Assembly: GCA_050741915.1 (NCBI GenBank)
Contig: JBOGEX010000125.1
Coordinates: forward strand, 1 to 53,983
Reading direction: 5' to 3'
From: JACCTH01 sp050741915
GTDB lineage: Bacteria; Actinomycetota; Acidimicrobiia; Spongiisociales; ZC4RG35
DNA: 53,983 bases
Shown one piece after another: positions 26,128 to 34,355 of the stretch; the stretch's first letter is position 1, and each line of letters begins with the position of its first letter. A program made the translations under genes and the position numbers. Below the pieces are notes generated by a model. It was not told the origin of the DNA and searched no databases. It saw only the letters and a list, made by a program, of their open reading frames with translations.

Positions 26128-27545
26128 CAGAACTGGAAGTAGATGAAGGGTGCCACCCCTTCTGGTCCGAGGGTATCGAGCAAGAGCAGAAAGCCGCCCA
26201 GGGCGGCGGCCATGGGAACCGGCTGCAAGCTGACGAAAGCTCGGCGAAGCCGGAGCCGCAGATCCGAGGGAAGATACTGAGCGCCGAGCCCGGCAACGAT
26301 CAGGAGCACAACTGCCGGGGTGATGGCCGCCACCGGGCCGAAAGACCCAAGGCGCCCCAGCACAGTGAGGGCGGTGGCGAGTGAATCCGATCGGAAGAGA
26401 ACCCATCCGAGGCACACGACGTGAAAGATGACAATCCGCCGCAGTACTCGACGAGGAGTCGTATCCACTCGCTCAAATCCTTGCGCCTGGCGGCGGCCTT
26501 CGATCCAGCGCTCGAAGGCCAGGACTCCACCGTGCAGGCCGCCCCACAGAACAAAGGTCCAGGCTGCGCCGTGCCAGAGACCACCGAGCAGCATCGTGAT
26601 CATCAGGTTGCGATAGGTGGCAACGGTGCCATTGCGACTTCCCCCGAGCGGGATGTAGAGGTAGTCACGGAGAAAACGGGACAAAGTCATGTGCCAGCGA
26701 CGCCAGAAGTCCTGGAGGCTGTCGGCGATGTACGGCCGGTTGAAGTTCTGGGGGAAGCGAAAGCCGAGCAGCAGCGCCAGGCCAATGGCGATGTCGGTGT
26801 AACCGGAGAAATCGGCGTAAATCTGGACCGCGTATCCATAGATACCGAACAAGGTCTCGAGAGACGAGAAGCTCGCAGGTGAGGCGAACACCGGATCGAC
26901 AAGCGTGGTCGCCAGGGTGTTGGCCACCACGACCTTCTTGAACAGGCCCCCGACAATGAGGAGGAAGGCCGCCCCGGCGGCGACTCTCCGGGGATCGTGT
27001 CGCTCACGTAGCTGGGGCAAGAACGTCGCGCTACGAACAATCGGACCGGCGACCAGGTGGGGGAAGAAAGAGACGAAGGCGGCGAAATCGAGCAGTGGAA
27101 CTGGTTCGAGCTTCCTCCGGTAGATGTCGATCGTGTAGCTGAGCGATTGAAAGGTGAAGAAGGAGATCCCCACCGGGAGAATGATGTTAAGGATGGGAAG
27201 CGGGAGGTCGATCCCCACGGGCGCCAACAGGTTGATGAGAGAGCTGGCGAAGAAGTCGTAGTACTTGAAGTAGCCGAGCACGCCCAAGCTGACGACCAGC
27301 CCGAGGATCAAGAGTCGTTTGCGCACTACCGGATTGGACTGGCGATGAATCAACCCGCCAATCGTGTGGTCGGCCACCGTCGTGAAAGCCAGCAGGAAAC
27401 AGAACCGCCAATCCCATGAGCCGTAGAAGAAATAGCTGGCGACGAGGATGAAGATCTTCCACCGTCGCGGGTGTGGTAAGAGAAGCCAGCTCACGGTCAG
27501 GACGACCGCGAAGAACAGCGCAAACTCGATCGTGGGGAAGATCAC
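26127..27545 (-). CDS. MBOAT-family O-acyltransferase (AlgI-like)
   Basis: A 472-residue multi-pass protein that carries acyl groups, usually acetyl, across the membrane for transfer to polysaccharides. Signature stretches are SYFFYGSWDWRF, LPVGISFFTFQSLSYTIDIYR, FPHLVAGPIVR, YADFSGYTDIAIG, FWRRWHMTLSRFLRDYLYIP (His about 285) and LLGGLWHGAAWTF with the catalytic His about 325. GTG start at 27545. It is divergent from the glycosidase-like gene with only an 11-bp gap. With the SGNH and MFS genes it interrupts the usual actinobacterial pyrF-mihF neighbourhood. The acceptor glycan is unknown. Confidence 0.93.
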   Translation of the reverse strand: MIFPTIEFALFFAVVLTVSWLLLPHPRRWKIFILVASYFFYGSWDWRFCFLLAFTTVADHTIGGLIHRQSNPVVRKRLLILGLVVSLGVLGYFKYYDFFASSLINLLAPVGIDLPLPILNIILPVGISFFTFQSLSYTIDIYRRKLEPVPLLDFAAFVSFFPHLVAGPIVRSATFLPQLRERHDPRRVAAGAAFLLIVGGLFKKVVVANTLATTLVDPVFASPASFSSLETLFGIYGYAVQIYADFSGYTDIAIGLALLLGFRFPQNFNRPYIADSLQDFWRRWHMTLSRFLRDYLYIPLGGSRNGTVATYRNLMITMLLGGLWHGAAWTFVLWGGLHGGVLAFERWIEGRRQAQGFERVDTTPRRVLRRIVIFHVVCLGWVLFRSDSLATALTVLGRLGSFGPVAAITPAVVLLIVAGLGAQYLPSDLRLRLRRAFVSLQPVPMAAALGGFLLLLDTLGPEGVAPFIYFQF

Positions 27546-27556
27546 GGGATCGGACC

Positions 27557-29224
27557 ATGGTACGGTCGCCGACTACCGTTGCCTCAGTCGTCATGTCCGC
27601 TCCTCCACGGGTTTCGCGTCCGCGCTCGGACCTCCGTCGGCCTCGCCGGCGTCGTGTCACTCGACGCGGCTGGATTGTTTTTTCGCTACTGGGATTGGCG
27701 ATCGCCAGCGCCTTCGTTTTCCCCTTGACGCTGCGTCCGGTGGTAGCTCTGGAGGGAGTGGAGAACGATCAGATAGTGGGTGCGTCTGAGCTTCCCGTCT
27801 CGCTCTCGCTCACGGTCGACCGCAATGTCGAAACCATCAGCGCCCGCCTCGACGACAACGAAATTCCGGTCGTGCGAACGGCGCAAGGGGCGACTATTGC
27901 TCTCGGGAACCTGAGTGACGGCCCGCATATAGTTTCGGTATCGGTTGATCGAGGTTCATTGGCACGGCCAGTTTCAGCCGAACGCCGTTTCGTCGTGGAT
28001 ACGACTGCTCCACGCATCACTGTGATCAGCCCCAGCGGCCCAGTTCCGGTGATTGGGCCGGTCGAGGTGAAGATCACGACCGATGATGCGGCGTCCACCG
28101 TGAGCATCGGTGGATCAAGCGTTTCGGCAACAGATGACGGCAGCTTCCTCATCCAGTTCCCCAATCCGCCCGAAGCACCCATTACGGTGATCGCCACGGA
28201 CGAGGTTGGCAACTCGATCACCACGGATGTCGCGTTTCAGCTCGATCTTCCCGGCAACCCCGACAGCGACCCGATTCGCGGAGTCCATGCCTCCGGATAT
28301 ACGTGGTCGACACCGACTTTGAAAGGTCCGATCATGGCGATGATCGCCTCCGGCCAGATCAACACGGTGGAGATCGATCTCAAAGACGAGGCTGGCCAGA
28401 TTTGGTGGGCGACCTCGGTTCCGCTCGCATCCGACATCGGGGCCATCGAAGAGCTCTGGAGCCTGGGCGAAGTGGTGCGCGAGCTCCACGCCCTCGGGGT
28501 GAGGGTGATCGGTCGACTCGTGGTCTTCCGCGATCCCGTCCTCGCTGACTGGGCTGTCGCCCAAGGGCAGACCGACTGGATTGTTCAGAACCCAGATGGC
28601 ACCCCCTACGGTCAGTACGGCGGCTATACGAATCCTTTCAGCCGGGAGGTGTGGGAGTACAACATCGCCATCGGCGAGGAGGCGGCCCGACTCGGGGTCG
28701 ACGACATCCTCTACGACTACGTGCGCCGACCCGACGCTTTCATGGATCAGCTTCGATTTCCTCTCCAGGGCTCCCAGACTCCCGAGGACGCCATCATCGG
28801 CTTCCTCCAGGAAAGCCAGCCTCGCATTCATGCCGCCGGGGCGCGCCTGGGGGCGTCAGTTTTCGGTATCGCCGCCACTCATCCCGACCAGATCGCCCAA
28901 CCGATCCCGCGGATGGCCGAGACAGTCGACTACGTCGCTCCGATGGTCTATCCCTCGCATTGGGGATCCAACGAATACGGAGTCGTCCACCCCAATGCCA
29001 GCCCCTACGACATCGTGTTTCGATCGTTGTCCGAATTCCAGCGCCAGGTCGAGGGGACCGAAGCCAAGGTGCTCGGTTGGCTGCAGGACTTCTCGCTCGG
29101 GATCGACTACGGACCGGCCGAGGTCCGGGCCCAGATCGACGCCGCCCGAGACGCCGGGGTTCTCGACTTCCTCCTCTGGGACGCCGCCGCTACCTATACG
29201 TCTGCCGCCCTCGACCCCTCTTAA
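27557..29224 (+). CDS. exported putative glycoside hydrolase (DUF4015-type)
   Basis: The 555-residue protein has a very basic N-terminus, one membrane segment (about 38-58, GWIVFSLLGLAIASAFVF), two Ig-like/beta-sandwich stretches (about 65-225, including DTTAPRITVISPSG), then a TIM-barrel-like C-terminal domain (about 230-555). That domain has VHASGYTWSTPTLKGPIM, EIDLKDEAGQIWW, RLVVFRDPVLADW, ILYDYVRRPD and YVAPMVYPSHWG, the pattern of the DUF4015 putative glycosidases. Acidic residues in EIDLKDE and DDILYDYVR are the likely catalytic ones. It may trim or remodel the glycan modified by the neighbouring MBOAT/SGNH pair. The ATG at 27557 is chosen; a second ATG at 27593 is possible. Confidence 0.85.
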   Translation: MVRSPTTVASVVMSAPPRVSRPRSDLRRPRRRRVTRRGWIVFSLLGLAIASAFVFPLTLRPVVALEGVENDQIVGASELPVSLSLTVDRNVETISARLDDNEIPVVRTAQGATIALGNLSDGPHIVSVSVDRGSLARPVSAERRFVVDTTAPRITVISPSGPVPVIGPVEVKITTDDAASTVSIGGSSVSATDDGSFLIQFPNPPEAPITVIATDEVGNSITTDVAFQLDLPGNPDSDPIRGVHASGYTWSTPTLKGPIMAMIASGQINTVEIDLKDEAGQIWWATSVPLASDIGAIEELWSLGEVVRELHALGVRVIGRLVVFRDPVLADWAVAQGQTDWIVQNPDGTPYGQYGGYTNPFSREVWEYNIAIGEEAARLGVDDILYDYVRRPDAFMDQLRFPLQGSQTPEDAIIGFLQESQPRIHAAGARLGASVFGIAATHPDQIAQPIPRMAETVDYVAPMVYPSHWGSNEYGVVHPNASPYDIVFRSLSEFQRQVEGTEAKVLGWLQDFSLGIDYGPAEVRAQIDAARDAGVLDFLLWDAAATYTSAALDPS

Positions 29225-29260
29225 AGGAAACCTAATGCTATAGGCTGCGGTTGCCGCCAA

Positions 29261-29947
29261 TCATTGCATCAGGTTTGCTATTGAGCGGGCGGCGGCCACG
29301 GGGTCGGGGGCGCGAGTGATAGGTCGTCCGACGACGATGATGTCCGCCCCGCGGGCGACCGCTTCCGCGGCGTTGACTGTCTGCAACTGGTCGTCGCCGG
29401 CAGGCTCGTTGCGAATGCCGGGCGTCACCCTTACGAGATCGGGTGCCACCTGTGCGACGACGCCTAGCTGTTTCACCGCACACACCGCCCCCTCGCATCC
29501 CGACTTGGCGGCGAGACGAGTAAGCCGCGCCACCTGCTCACCGAGCGTGCCTCCAAAGCCAGTGGACTTGAGAGTGTCGTCATCCAGGCTGGTGAGAACC
29601 GTGATGGCCAATACTCCGGAGGCGTGACCTGACGCCCCCTCGGCCAGGCCTGCGACCGCGGCCGCCAGCATCGCTTGGCCGCCGGAGGCGTGAACCGTGA
29701 CGAAGCGGGCGCCGAGACGGCCAAGCTGGCGAGCGGCGCCGGCGACCGTGTTCGGAATGTCATGCAGCTTGGCATCGGCGAAGACCGGCTTTCCGAGCTG
29801 GCGGATGGCGGCGATCGTCGCTGGCCCGGGACCAAGCATGAGCTCGAGGCCGACTTTGAAACCGTCGACGTGGGGAACGAGGCCAGCGGCCATCCTCACG
29901 GCCTTTTCGGACGAGTCGAAATCGAGGGCGACGAAGAGTTGCGTCAT
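29261..29947 (-). CDS. pyrF: orotidine-5'-phosphate decarboxylase
   Basis: This enzyme catalyses the last step of UMP synthesis. The 228-residue TIM barrel starts MTQLFVALDFDSSEKAV and has the catalytic DAKLHDIPNTVAGAA, TVHASGG, RVTPGIRNEPAGDDQ and VVGRPITRAPDP. This is the short D-x-K-x-x-D (group I) type, not the longer type found in mycobacteria. The ATG at 29947 overlaps the pyrD stop (ATGA). It ends 36 bases from the end of the convergent glycosidase-like gene, with no clear terminator between. Confidence 0.96.
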   Translation of the reverse strand: MTQLFVALDFDSSEKAVRMAAGLVPHVDGFKVGLELMLGPGPATIAAIRQLGKPVFADAKLHDIPNTVAGAARQLGRLGARFVTVHASGGQAMLAAAVAGLAEGASGHASGVLAITVLTSLDDDTLKSTGFGGTLGEQVARLTRLAAKSGCEGAVCAVKQLGVVAQVAPDLVRVTPGIRNEPAGDDQLQTVNAAEAVARGADIIVVGRPITRAPDPVAAARSIANLMQ

Positions 29948-30861
29948 GAGAGTTCGAGTGTGTTGACGAGCGACGCCACAGAGCTGACCTTCTGCCTCCG
30001 CATCCACTCGACGAGCTCGTCGATCAGGCGGCGACCGGCCCGGGGCTCGGCGAGATGAATCGTCCCCGCGGCTACCGCCTGGGCGCCGGCAATCAGGAAT
30101 TCGGCGATGTCCACCCCGGTGGTGACTCCCCCACACCCGACGATCGGCATCTGCGGCAGGGCCTTGCGAACTTCGATCACAAAGCGGAGGGCGATCGGCT
30201 TCAACGGCGGACCCGAATAGCCTCCGACAACACCACTGATATGGGGTCGGCGGGTGGTGACGTCCACGCCCGCCCCCCAGATGGTGTTGGTCAGAGTGAG
30301 GAAGTCGGCTCCCGCTCCCGCGCACGCTGTGGCCACCGGCACCGGGTCGACCAGGTTGGGCGAGAGCTTGGCACCAATCGCGATGTGCACGGCTTGGCGC
30401 ACGGCGCCGACTACCTCTTCTGAGGCCCGCGGATCGAGCGAGAACATCTGACCATGGAGGTTGGGACACGAAAGGTTGACCTCGATCGCCGCCACTCCAC
30501 TCGTCTCGAGCCCCTTGGCGACCAATGCAAACTCCTCGGCGCTGTAGCCGACCGCAGAACCCCAGACCGGCGTATCCAAAGCGGTGAGGCGGGGAGCGAT
30601 TTCGGTGCGCCAAGCCTCGATGCCCGGGTTCTGAATTCCGATCCCGTTCAGCATCCCGATTCCGGCCGGGGCCACCCGTGGAGGCGGCTTTCCCGCCCAA
30701 GGCTCGACGCTAACCGATTTCGCCACGGCCGCTCCGTACGCCGAGAGATCGGCCACCCCGGCCAGTTCGACCACCGACCCCACGGTCCCCGAGGCGGCGA
30801 TCAAAGGTGACCGCAGGCGGAGGGGTCCAACCGCGGTCCGCAGGTCCGGCGTCGGCTTCAC
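29944..30861 (-). CDS. pyrD: dihydroorotate dehydrogenase, class 1B type
   Basis: It oxidises dihydroorotate to orotate with FMN. The 305-residue barrel has IAASGTVG, EPWAGKPPPRVAPAGIGMLN, IGIQNPG, the catalytic-cysteine motif EVNLSCPNLHG, TLTNTIWGAGVD and GCGGVTTGVD. The sequence resembles the NAD-linked class 1B, whose partner PyrK carries FAD and the iron-sulphur cluster; no pyrK is present here. The GTG at 30861 has a fitting GAGGGA ribosome site. A TTG at 30879 would run into the palindromic element that fills the whole carB-pyrD gap. Confidence 0.94.
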   Translation of the reverse strand: MKPTPDLRTAVGPLRLRSPLIAASGTVGSVVELAGVADLSAYGAAVAKSVSVEPWAGKPPPRVAPAGIGMLNGIGIQNPGIEAWRTEIAPRLTALDTPVWGSAVGYSAEEFALVAKGLETSGVAAIEVNLSCPNLHGQMFSLDPRASEEVVGAVRQAVHIAIGAKLSPNLVDPVPVATACAGAGADFLTLTNTIWGAGVDVTTRRPHISGVVGGYSGPPLKPIALRFVIEVRKALPQMPIVGCGGVTTGVDIAEFLIAGAQAVAAGTIHLAEPRAGRRLIDELVEWMRRQKVSSVASLVNTLELS

Positions 30862-30876
30862 TGCGTCCCTCGCCAG

Positions 30877-30985
30877 CAAATTTGGCGCACCACGACCACT
30901 TCTAGGGAAATCTGGCGCACCACGACCGGGCCCTGGTTGTCCTGCAACAAATTTGTTCAGAAACCGTCGTCCTGCAACAGATTTG
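30877..30985. repeat. four-unit palindromic intergenic element, copy 2
   Basis: The geometry is identical to the copy at 14082: 21-bp units at 30877-30897 and 30907-30927 (forward) and 30935-30955 and 30965-30985 (inverted), spacers 9, 7 and 9 bp, 109 bp in all. The forward units both read AAATYTGGCGCACCACGACC after their first base. The inverted ones, read in the same sense, are CAAATYTGTTGCAGGAC followed by AACC or GACG. The two forward units are more alike than forward and inverted ones are, so it is not simply a perfect hairpin. It takes up nearly the entire gap between carB and pyrD, inside the pyrimidine operon. Confidence 0.88.
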
Positions 30986-30993
30986 GGAGCGAC

Positions 30994-33900
30994 TCATGAG
31001 TGCCATTCCTGGAGGCTGCGGGGCTTGTGCAGCGCCCCCGGCCCCGAACGCAGGCTTCGGGCCACTGCCAGGGCACCGGCGATAGTGGTGACGCAAGGGA
31101 CCTCGAACCGGCGAGCGGTGTGGCGAATCAGCCGTCCGTCCGAACGCGCCCTTCCCCCCCGCGGAGTGTTGATGACGAGTTGCACCTCGCCGGCCTCGAT
31201 CCGCCGGCGAGCGTCGTCAGGCCCCTCGCCTACTTTGTCGACCACTCCCGCCTCCACCGCGTGGTGCTTGAGATACTTGGCGGTGCCCGGCGTGGCAACC
31301 AGAGAGAACCCCAGCATCGTGAAGGCCTGGGCGACCGCGAGGCCGGTGGGTTTGTCGCGATCGGCGAAGGACAGGAAAACCGTGCCCCGGTCGGGGAGGA
31401 TATGGCCCGCCGCCAGCAGGGCCTTGGCATAAGCCACCCCCACGTCAGAACCGATCCCCATCACCTCTCCGGTCGAACGCATCTCGGGGCCGAGGACGAT
31501 GTCTTCTTCGGGGAAGCGATCCCAGGGCATCACCGCTTCTTTAACTGCGACAAACCCGCCTCTACTTCTTTCCGGAATCAAGCCTTCCCGACGCAATGCC
31601 TCAAGGGTGGCTCCCATCATCACCCGGGCCGCCACCTTCGCCAGAGGGATGCCGATCGCCTTCGATACGAACGGCACGGTGCGCGATCCCCGCGGGTTGG
31701 CCTCCAGCACGAACGCGTCATCGCCTTTGACCGCGAACTGGATGTTGATCAGGCCCCGCACCTCGAGGGCGCGGGCGAGCTCTTCGGTGGCAGAGATGAT
31801 CTGTTTCTGCGCCTCCTCGGTCAACGTCGGTGGTGGGATCACACAGGCCGAGTCCCCCGAATGCACCCCCGCTTCCTCGACGTGTTCCATGATTCCTCCG
31901 ATCAGGGCCTCGTGCCCGTCGAAGATGGCGTCGACGTCGACTTCGGTGGCCGCCTCGAGAAAGCGGTCGATGAGCAAGGGCGCTCCGGTCAGCTCTGGAT
32001 AGTTCTCGTAGAGGTCGGTCAGGTAGGCCGAGAGCTCGTCGTAGCTGTAGATGACCCTCATCCGGGCGCCTCCCAGCACGAAGGACGGTCGGATCAATAC
32101 CGGAAGCCCAATTCGGTCCACGACCTCGCTGGCGTCGATGGGGGACGCGGCCACTCCCTGCGGCGGGAGGCGCACCCCCAGCCGCCGGCACAGAGCCGAA
32201 AACTGCTCACGGTCTTCGGCAGCTTCGATCGAATCCGGACTGGTGCCTGCAATCGGCACTCCAAGATCGGCGAGCTCGCGAGCCAGATTGAGCGGAGTCT
32301 GGCCACCGAGTTGGACGATCACGGCCTCCGGCTTCTCGGCGTCCACCACTGCCATCACGTCCTCAGTAGTAAGCGGTTCGAAATAGAGCCGATCGGAGGT
32401 GTCGTAGTCGGTCGAGACGGTTTCGGGATTGCAATTGACCATCACGGTTTCGTAGCCCGCGTCCCGGAGCGCGAAAGAGGCATGGACACAGCAATAGTCG
32501 AATTCGATTCCCTGTCCGATTCGATTCGGACCCGAGCCGAGGACCAGGACGCGGGGCTTATCGGCGGGAGGAACCTCGTCTTCCTCTTCGAAGGTTCCAT
32601 ACATATATGGAGTGTGGGCGACGAATTCCGCCGCACAGGTGTCGACGGTTTTGAAAGTGGTTTTGACACCGAGCTCGAGCCGGTTCTGACGGACTTTCGC
32701 TTCGGTCTCGCCCCACAGGTAGCCGAGCTGGCGGTCGGAGAAGCCAAAGCGCTTGGCAATTTGGAGCGGATGACGATCCCGGGCCGAGGTCTCGAGTCGG
32801 CGCCGGATCTCGACTGTCTCGGCGATTTGATCGATGAACCAGGGGTCGATCCGGGAGGCGGCGGCGACTTCCTCGCTCGCCAGACCCCGACGCAGCGCCT
32901 CTGCCACCTGAAAAATTCGATTGGGTGTTGGCACCGCGATCTCCGCCAGCAGAGTGGCATCGTCGTATCTGTCCATGACCATCTCGGTGGGATCGGCGTT
33001 GAGTCCGAATCGGTTGTTCTCCAGGCTGCGGAGGGCCTTTTGCAGCGCCTCCGGAAAAGTGCGCCCGATCGCCATGGCCTCGCCGACACTTCTCATCGAA
33101 GTCGAAAGTCGCGTGGGGGCCTTGGGAAACTTGGCGAAGTCGAAGCGAGGAACCTTGACTACGACATAGTCGAGCGCTGGTTCGAACGACGCTGGCGTGG
33201 CACGGGTGATGTCGTTGGGGATCTCGTCGAGGGTGTAGCCCACCGCCAGTAGCGCAGCAATCTTGGCGATGGGAAAACCAGTCGCCTTCGATGCCAAAGC
33301 AGACGACCGCGATACGCGCGGGTTCATCTCAATGACCAGTCGCCGGCCGGTGGCAGGGTCGACGGCAAACTGGACGTTCGAACCCCCGGTCTCCACTCCA
33401 ACGACCTGCAGAACGCGGATGGCGTCATCTCTCATCGCCTGGTACTCGCGATCGGAAAGGGTCTGGATCGGTGCCACTGTGATCGAGTCACCGGTGTGAA
33501 CCCCCATTGGATCGAGGTTCTCGATTGAGCAGACCACGACCGCGTTGTCGGTGCGATCTCTCATCACTTCGAGCTCGAACTCCTTCCAGCCAGAGACCGA
33601 CTCCTCCACCAGAATCTCGCCCACGGGAGAGGTATCGATCCCTCGCCGTGCCACGTCGAGGAACTCACCTCTATTGGCGGCAAGGCCGGTTCCGCCCCCG
33701 CCGAGTATGAAGGAGGGACGAACCATGACGGGATAGCCAACCTGGTCGGCCGCGGCGATGGCCTCGTCCAGTGAGGTGGCATAGGCAGCCCGGGGCACCG
33801 CCAGACCCGCCTCCTCCATGACCAGCTTGAAGCGGCCCCGGTCCTCAGCCCGTTCGATCGCCTCGATTCCGGCCCCGATGAGCATGGTTCGATACCGCTC

Positions 33901-34224
33901 GAGGGTCCCCCGACGATGAAGCGCCATCGTGACGTTCAACGCCGTCTGTCCGCCGAGGGTGGGAAGCAATGCGTCGGGCCGCTCGCGGGCGATGATCTCT
34001 TCGACCACCTCCGGAGTGATCGGCTCGATATAGGTGGCGTCGGCGAACTCGGGGTCTGTCATGATCGTCGCCGGGTTGGAGTTGCAGAGGATCACTCGAT
34101 ATCCCTCGCGACGAAGCACCTTGGCCGCCTGGGTTCCGGAATAGTCGAACTCGCATCCCTGACCGATGATGATGGGCCCCGAACCAATCAGCAGTATGGA
34201 ACGGAGGTCGGAGCGCTTAGGCAC
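30994..34224 (-). CDS. carB: carbamoyl-phosphate synthase large subunit
   Basis: It makes carbamoyl phosphate for pyrimidine and arginine synthesis, using ammonia channelled from CarA. The 1076 residues have the two homologous halves. The first ATP-grasp (LLIGSGPIIIGQGCEFDYSG, then MVRPSFILGGGGTGLA) is followed by an oligomerisation region, then the second ATP-grasp (VLGSGPNRIGQGIEFDYCC, LIRPSFVLGGARMRVI) and a C-terminal MGS-type regulatory domain (about 930-1060). The GTG at 34224 matches the family start VPKRSDLRSILLIG; frames further upstream run into a duplicated junction. The stop is nine bases from the palindromic element. Confidence 0.97.
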   Translation of the reverse strand: MPKRSDLRSILLIGSGPIIIGQGCEFDYSGTQAAKVLRREGYRVILCNSNPATIMTDPEFADATYIEPITPEVVEEIIARERPDALLPTLGGQTALNVTMALHRRGTLERYRTMLIGAGIEAIERAEDRGRFKLVMEEAGLAVPRAAYATSLDEAIAAADQVGYPVMVRPSFILGGGGTGLAANRGEFLDVARRGIDTSPVGEILVEESVSGWKEFELEVMRDRTDNAVVVCSIENLDPMGVHTGDSITVAPIQTLSDREYQAMRDDAIRVLQVVGVETGGSNVQFAVDPATGRRLVIEMNPRVSRSSALASKATGFPIAKIAALLAVGYTLDEIPNDITRATPASFEPALDYVVVKVPRFDFAKFPKAPTRLSTSMRSVGEAMAIGRTFPEALQKALRSLENNRFGLNADPTEMVMDRYDDATLLAEIAVPTPNRIFQVAEALRRGLASEEVAAASRIDPWFIDQIAETVEIRRRLETSARDRHPLQIAKRFGFSDRQLGYLWGETEAKVRQNRLELGVKTTFKTVDTCAAEFVAHTPYMYGTFEEEDEVPPADKPRVLVLGSGPNRIGQGIEFDYCCVHASFALRDAGYETVMVNCNPETVSTDYDTSDRLYFEPLTTEDVMAVVDAEKPEAVIVQLGGQTPLNLARELADLGVPIAGTSPDSIEAAEDREQFSALCRRLGVRLPPQGVAASPIDASEVVDRIGLPVLIRPSFVLGGARMRVIYSYDELSAYLTDLYENYPELTGAPLLIDRFLEAATEVDVDAIFDGHEALIGGIMEHVEEAGVHSGDSACVIPPPTLTEEAQKQIISATEELARALEVRGLINIQFAVKGDDAFVLEANPRGSRTVPFVSKAIGIPLAKVAARVMMGATLEALRREGLIPERSRGGFVAVKEAVMPWDRFPEEDIVLGPEMRSTGEVMGIGSDVGVAYAKALLAAGHILPDRGTVFLSFADRDKPTGLAVAQAFTMLGFSLVATPGTAKYLKHHAVEAGVVDKVGEGPDDARRRIEAGEVQLVINTPRGGRARSDGRLIRHTARRFEVPCVTTIAGALAVARSLRSGPGALHKPRSLQEWHS

Positions 34225-34355
34225 GGCGTAAGTCCATGAAGGGTCGAACTCGCAGCCCTGGCCGCTGACGATCGGCCGCTGAGCCGAGCAATGGGCCAAT
34301 GAAAAGAATGGAACGGAGGTCGGTGCGCTTAGGCACGATTCATCAGGTCCATGAA
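34129..34355. repeat. diverged tandem duplication of the carA-carB junction
   Basis: A stretch of about 112-115 bp containing the end of carA and the start of carB occurs twice in tandem: roughly 34241-34355 and 34129-34240. Both contain TTCATGGAC (carA end), GTGCCTAAGCGC, CCGACCTCCGTTCCAT and TGCGAGTTCGAC (carB start). The copy next to carA has drifted and carries a shift of frame; the other is the functional carB start. The duplication places 104 extra bases between carA and carB. Confidence 0.85.
34217..34336 (-). CDS. 39-codon relic reading frame between carA and carB
   Basis: It starts at a GTG inside the carA stop region (GTGCCTAA) and begins VPKRTDLRSILFIG, nearly the CarB N-terminus. 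It then leaves the CarB frame and ends FMDLRRA, almost the CarA C-terminus (FMDLMNRA). Its stop lies in a second GTGCCTAA, which is also the carB start. So the stop/start overlap of the ancestral carA-carB pair has been reproduced, and ribosomes could pass from carA through this frame to carB. The peptide itself probably has no function. Confidence 0.5.
   Translation of the reverse strand: MPKRTDLRSILFIGPLLGSAADRQRPGLRVRPFMDLRRA

Noticed and set aside
29225..29260. Bidirectional terminator between the glycosidase-like gene and pyrF
   Set aside because: No stable stem with a T run is visible in these 36 bases.
34225..34299. CarB N-terminal extension from a TTG at 34299
   Set aside because: The extra residues are translation of the duplicated junction; the GTG at 34224 matches the normal CarB start.
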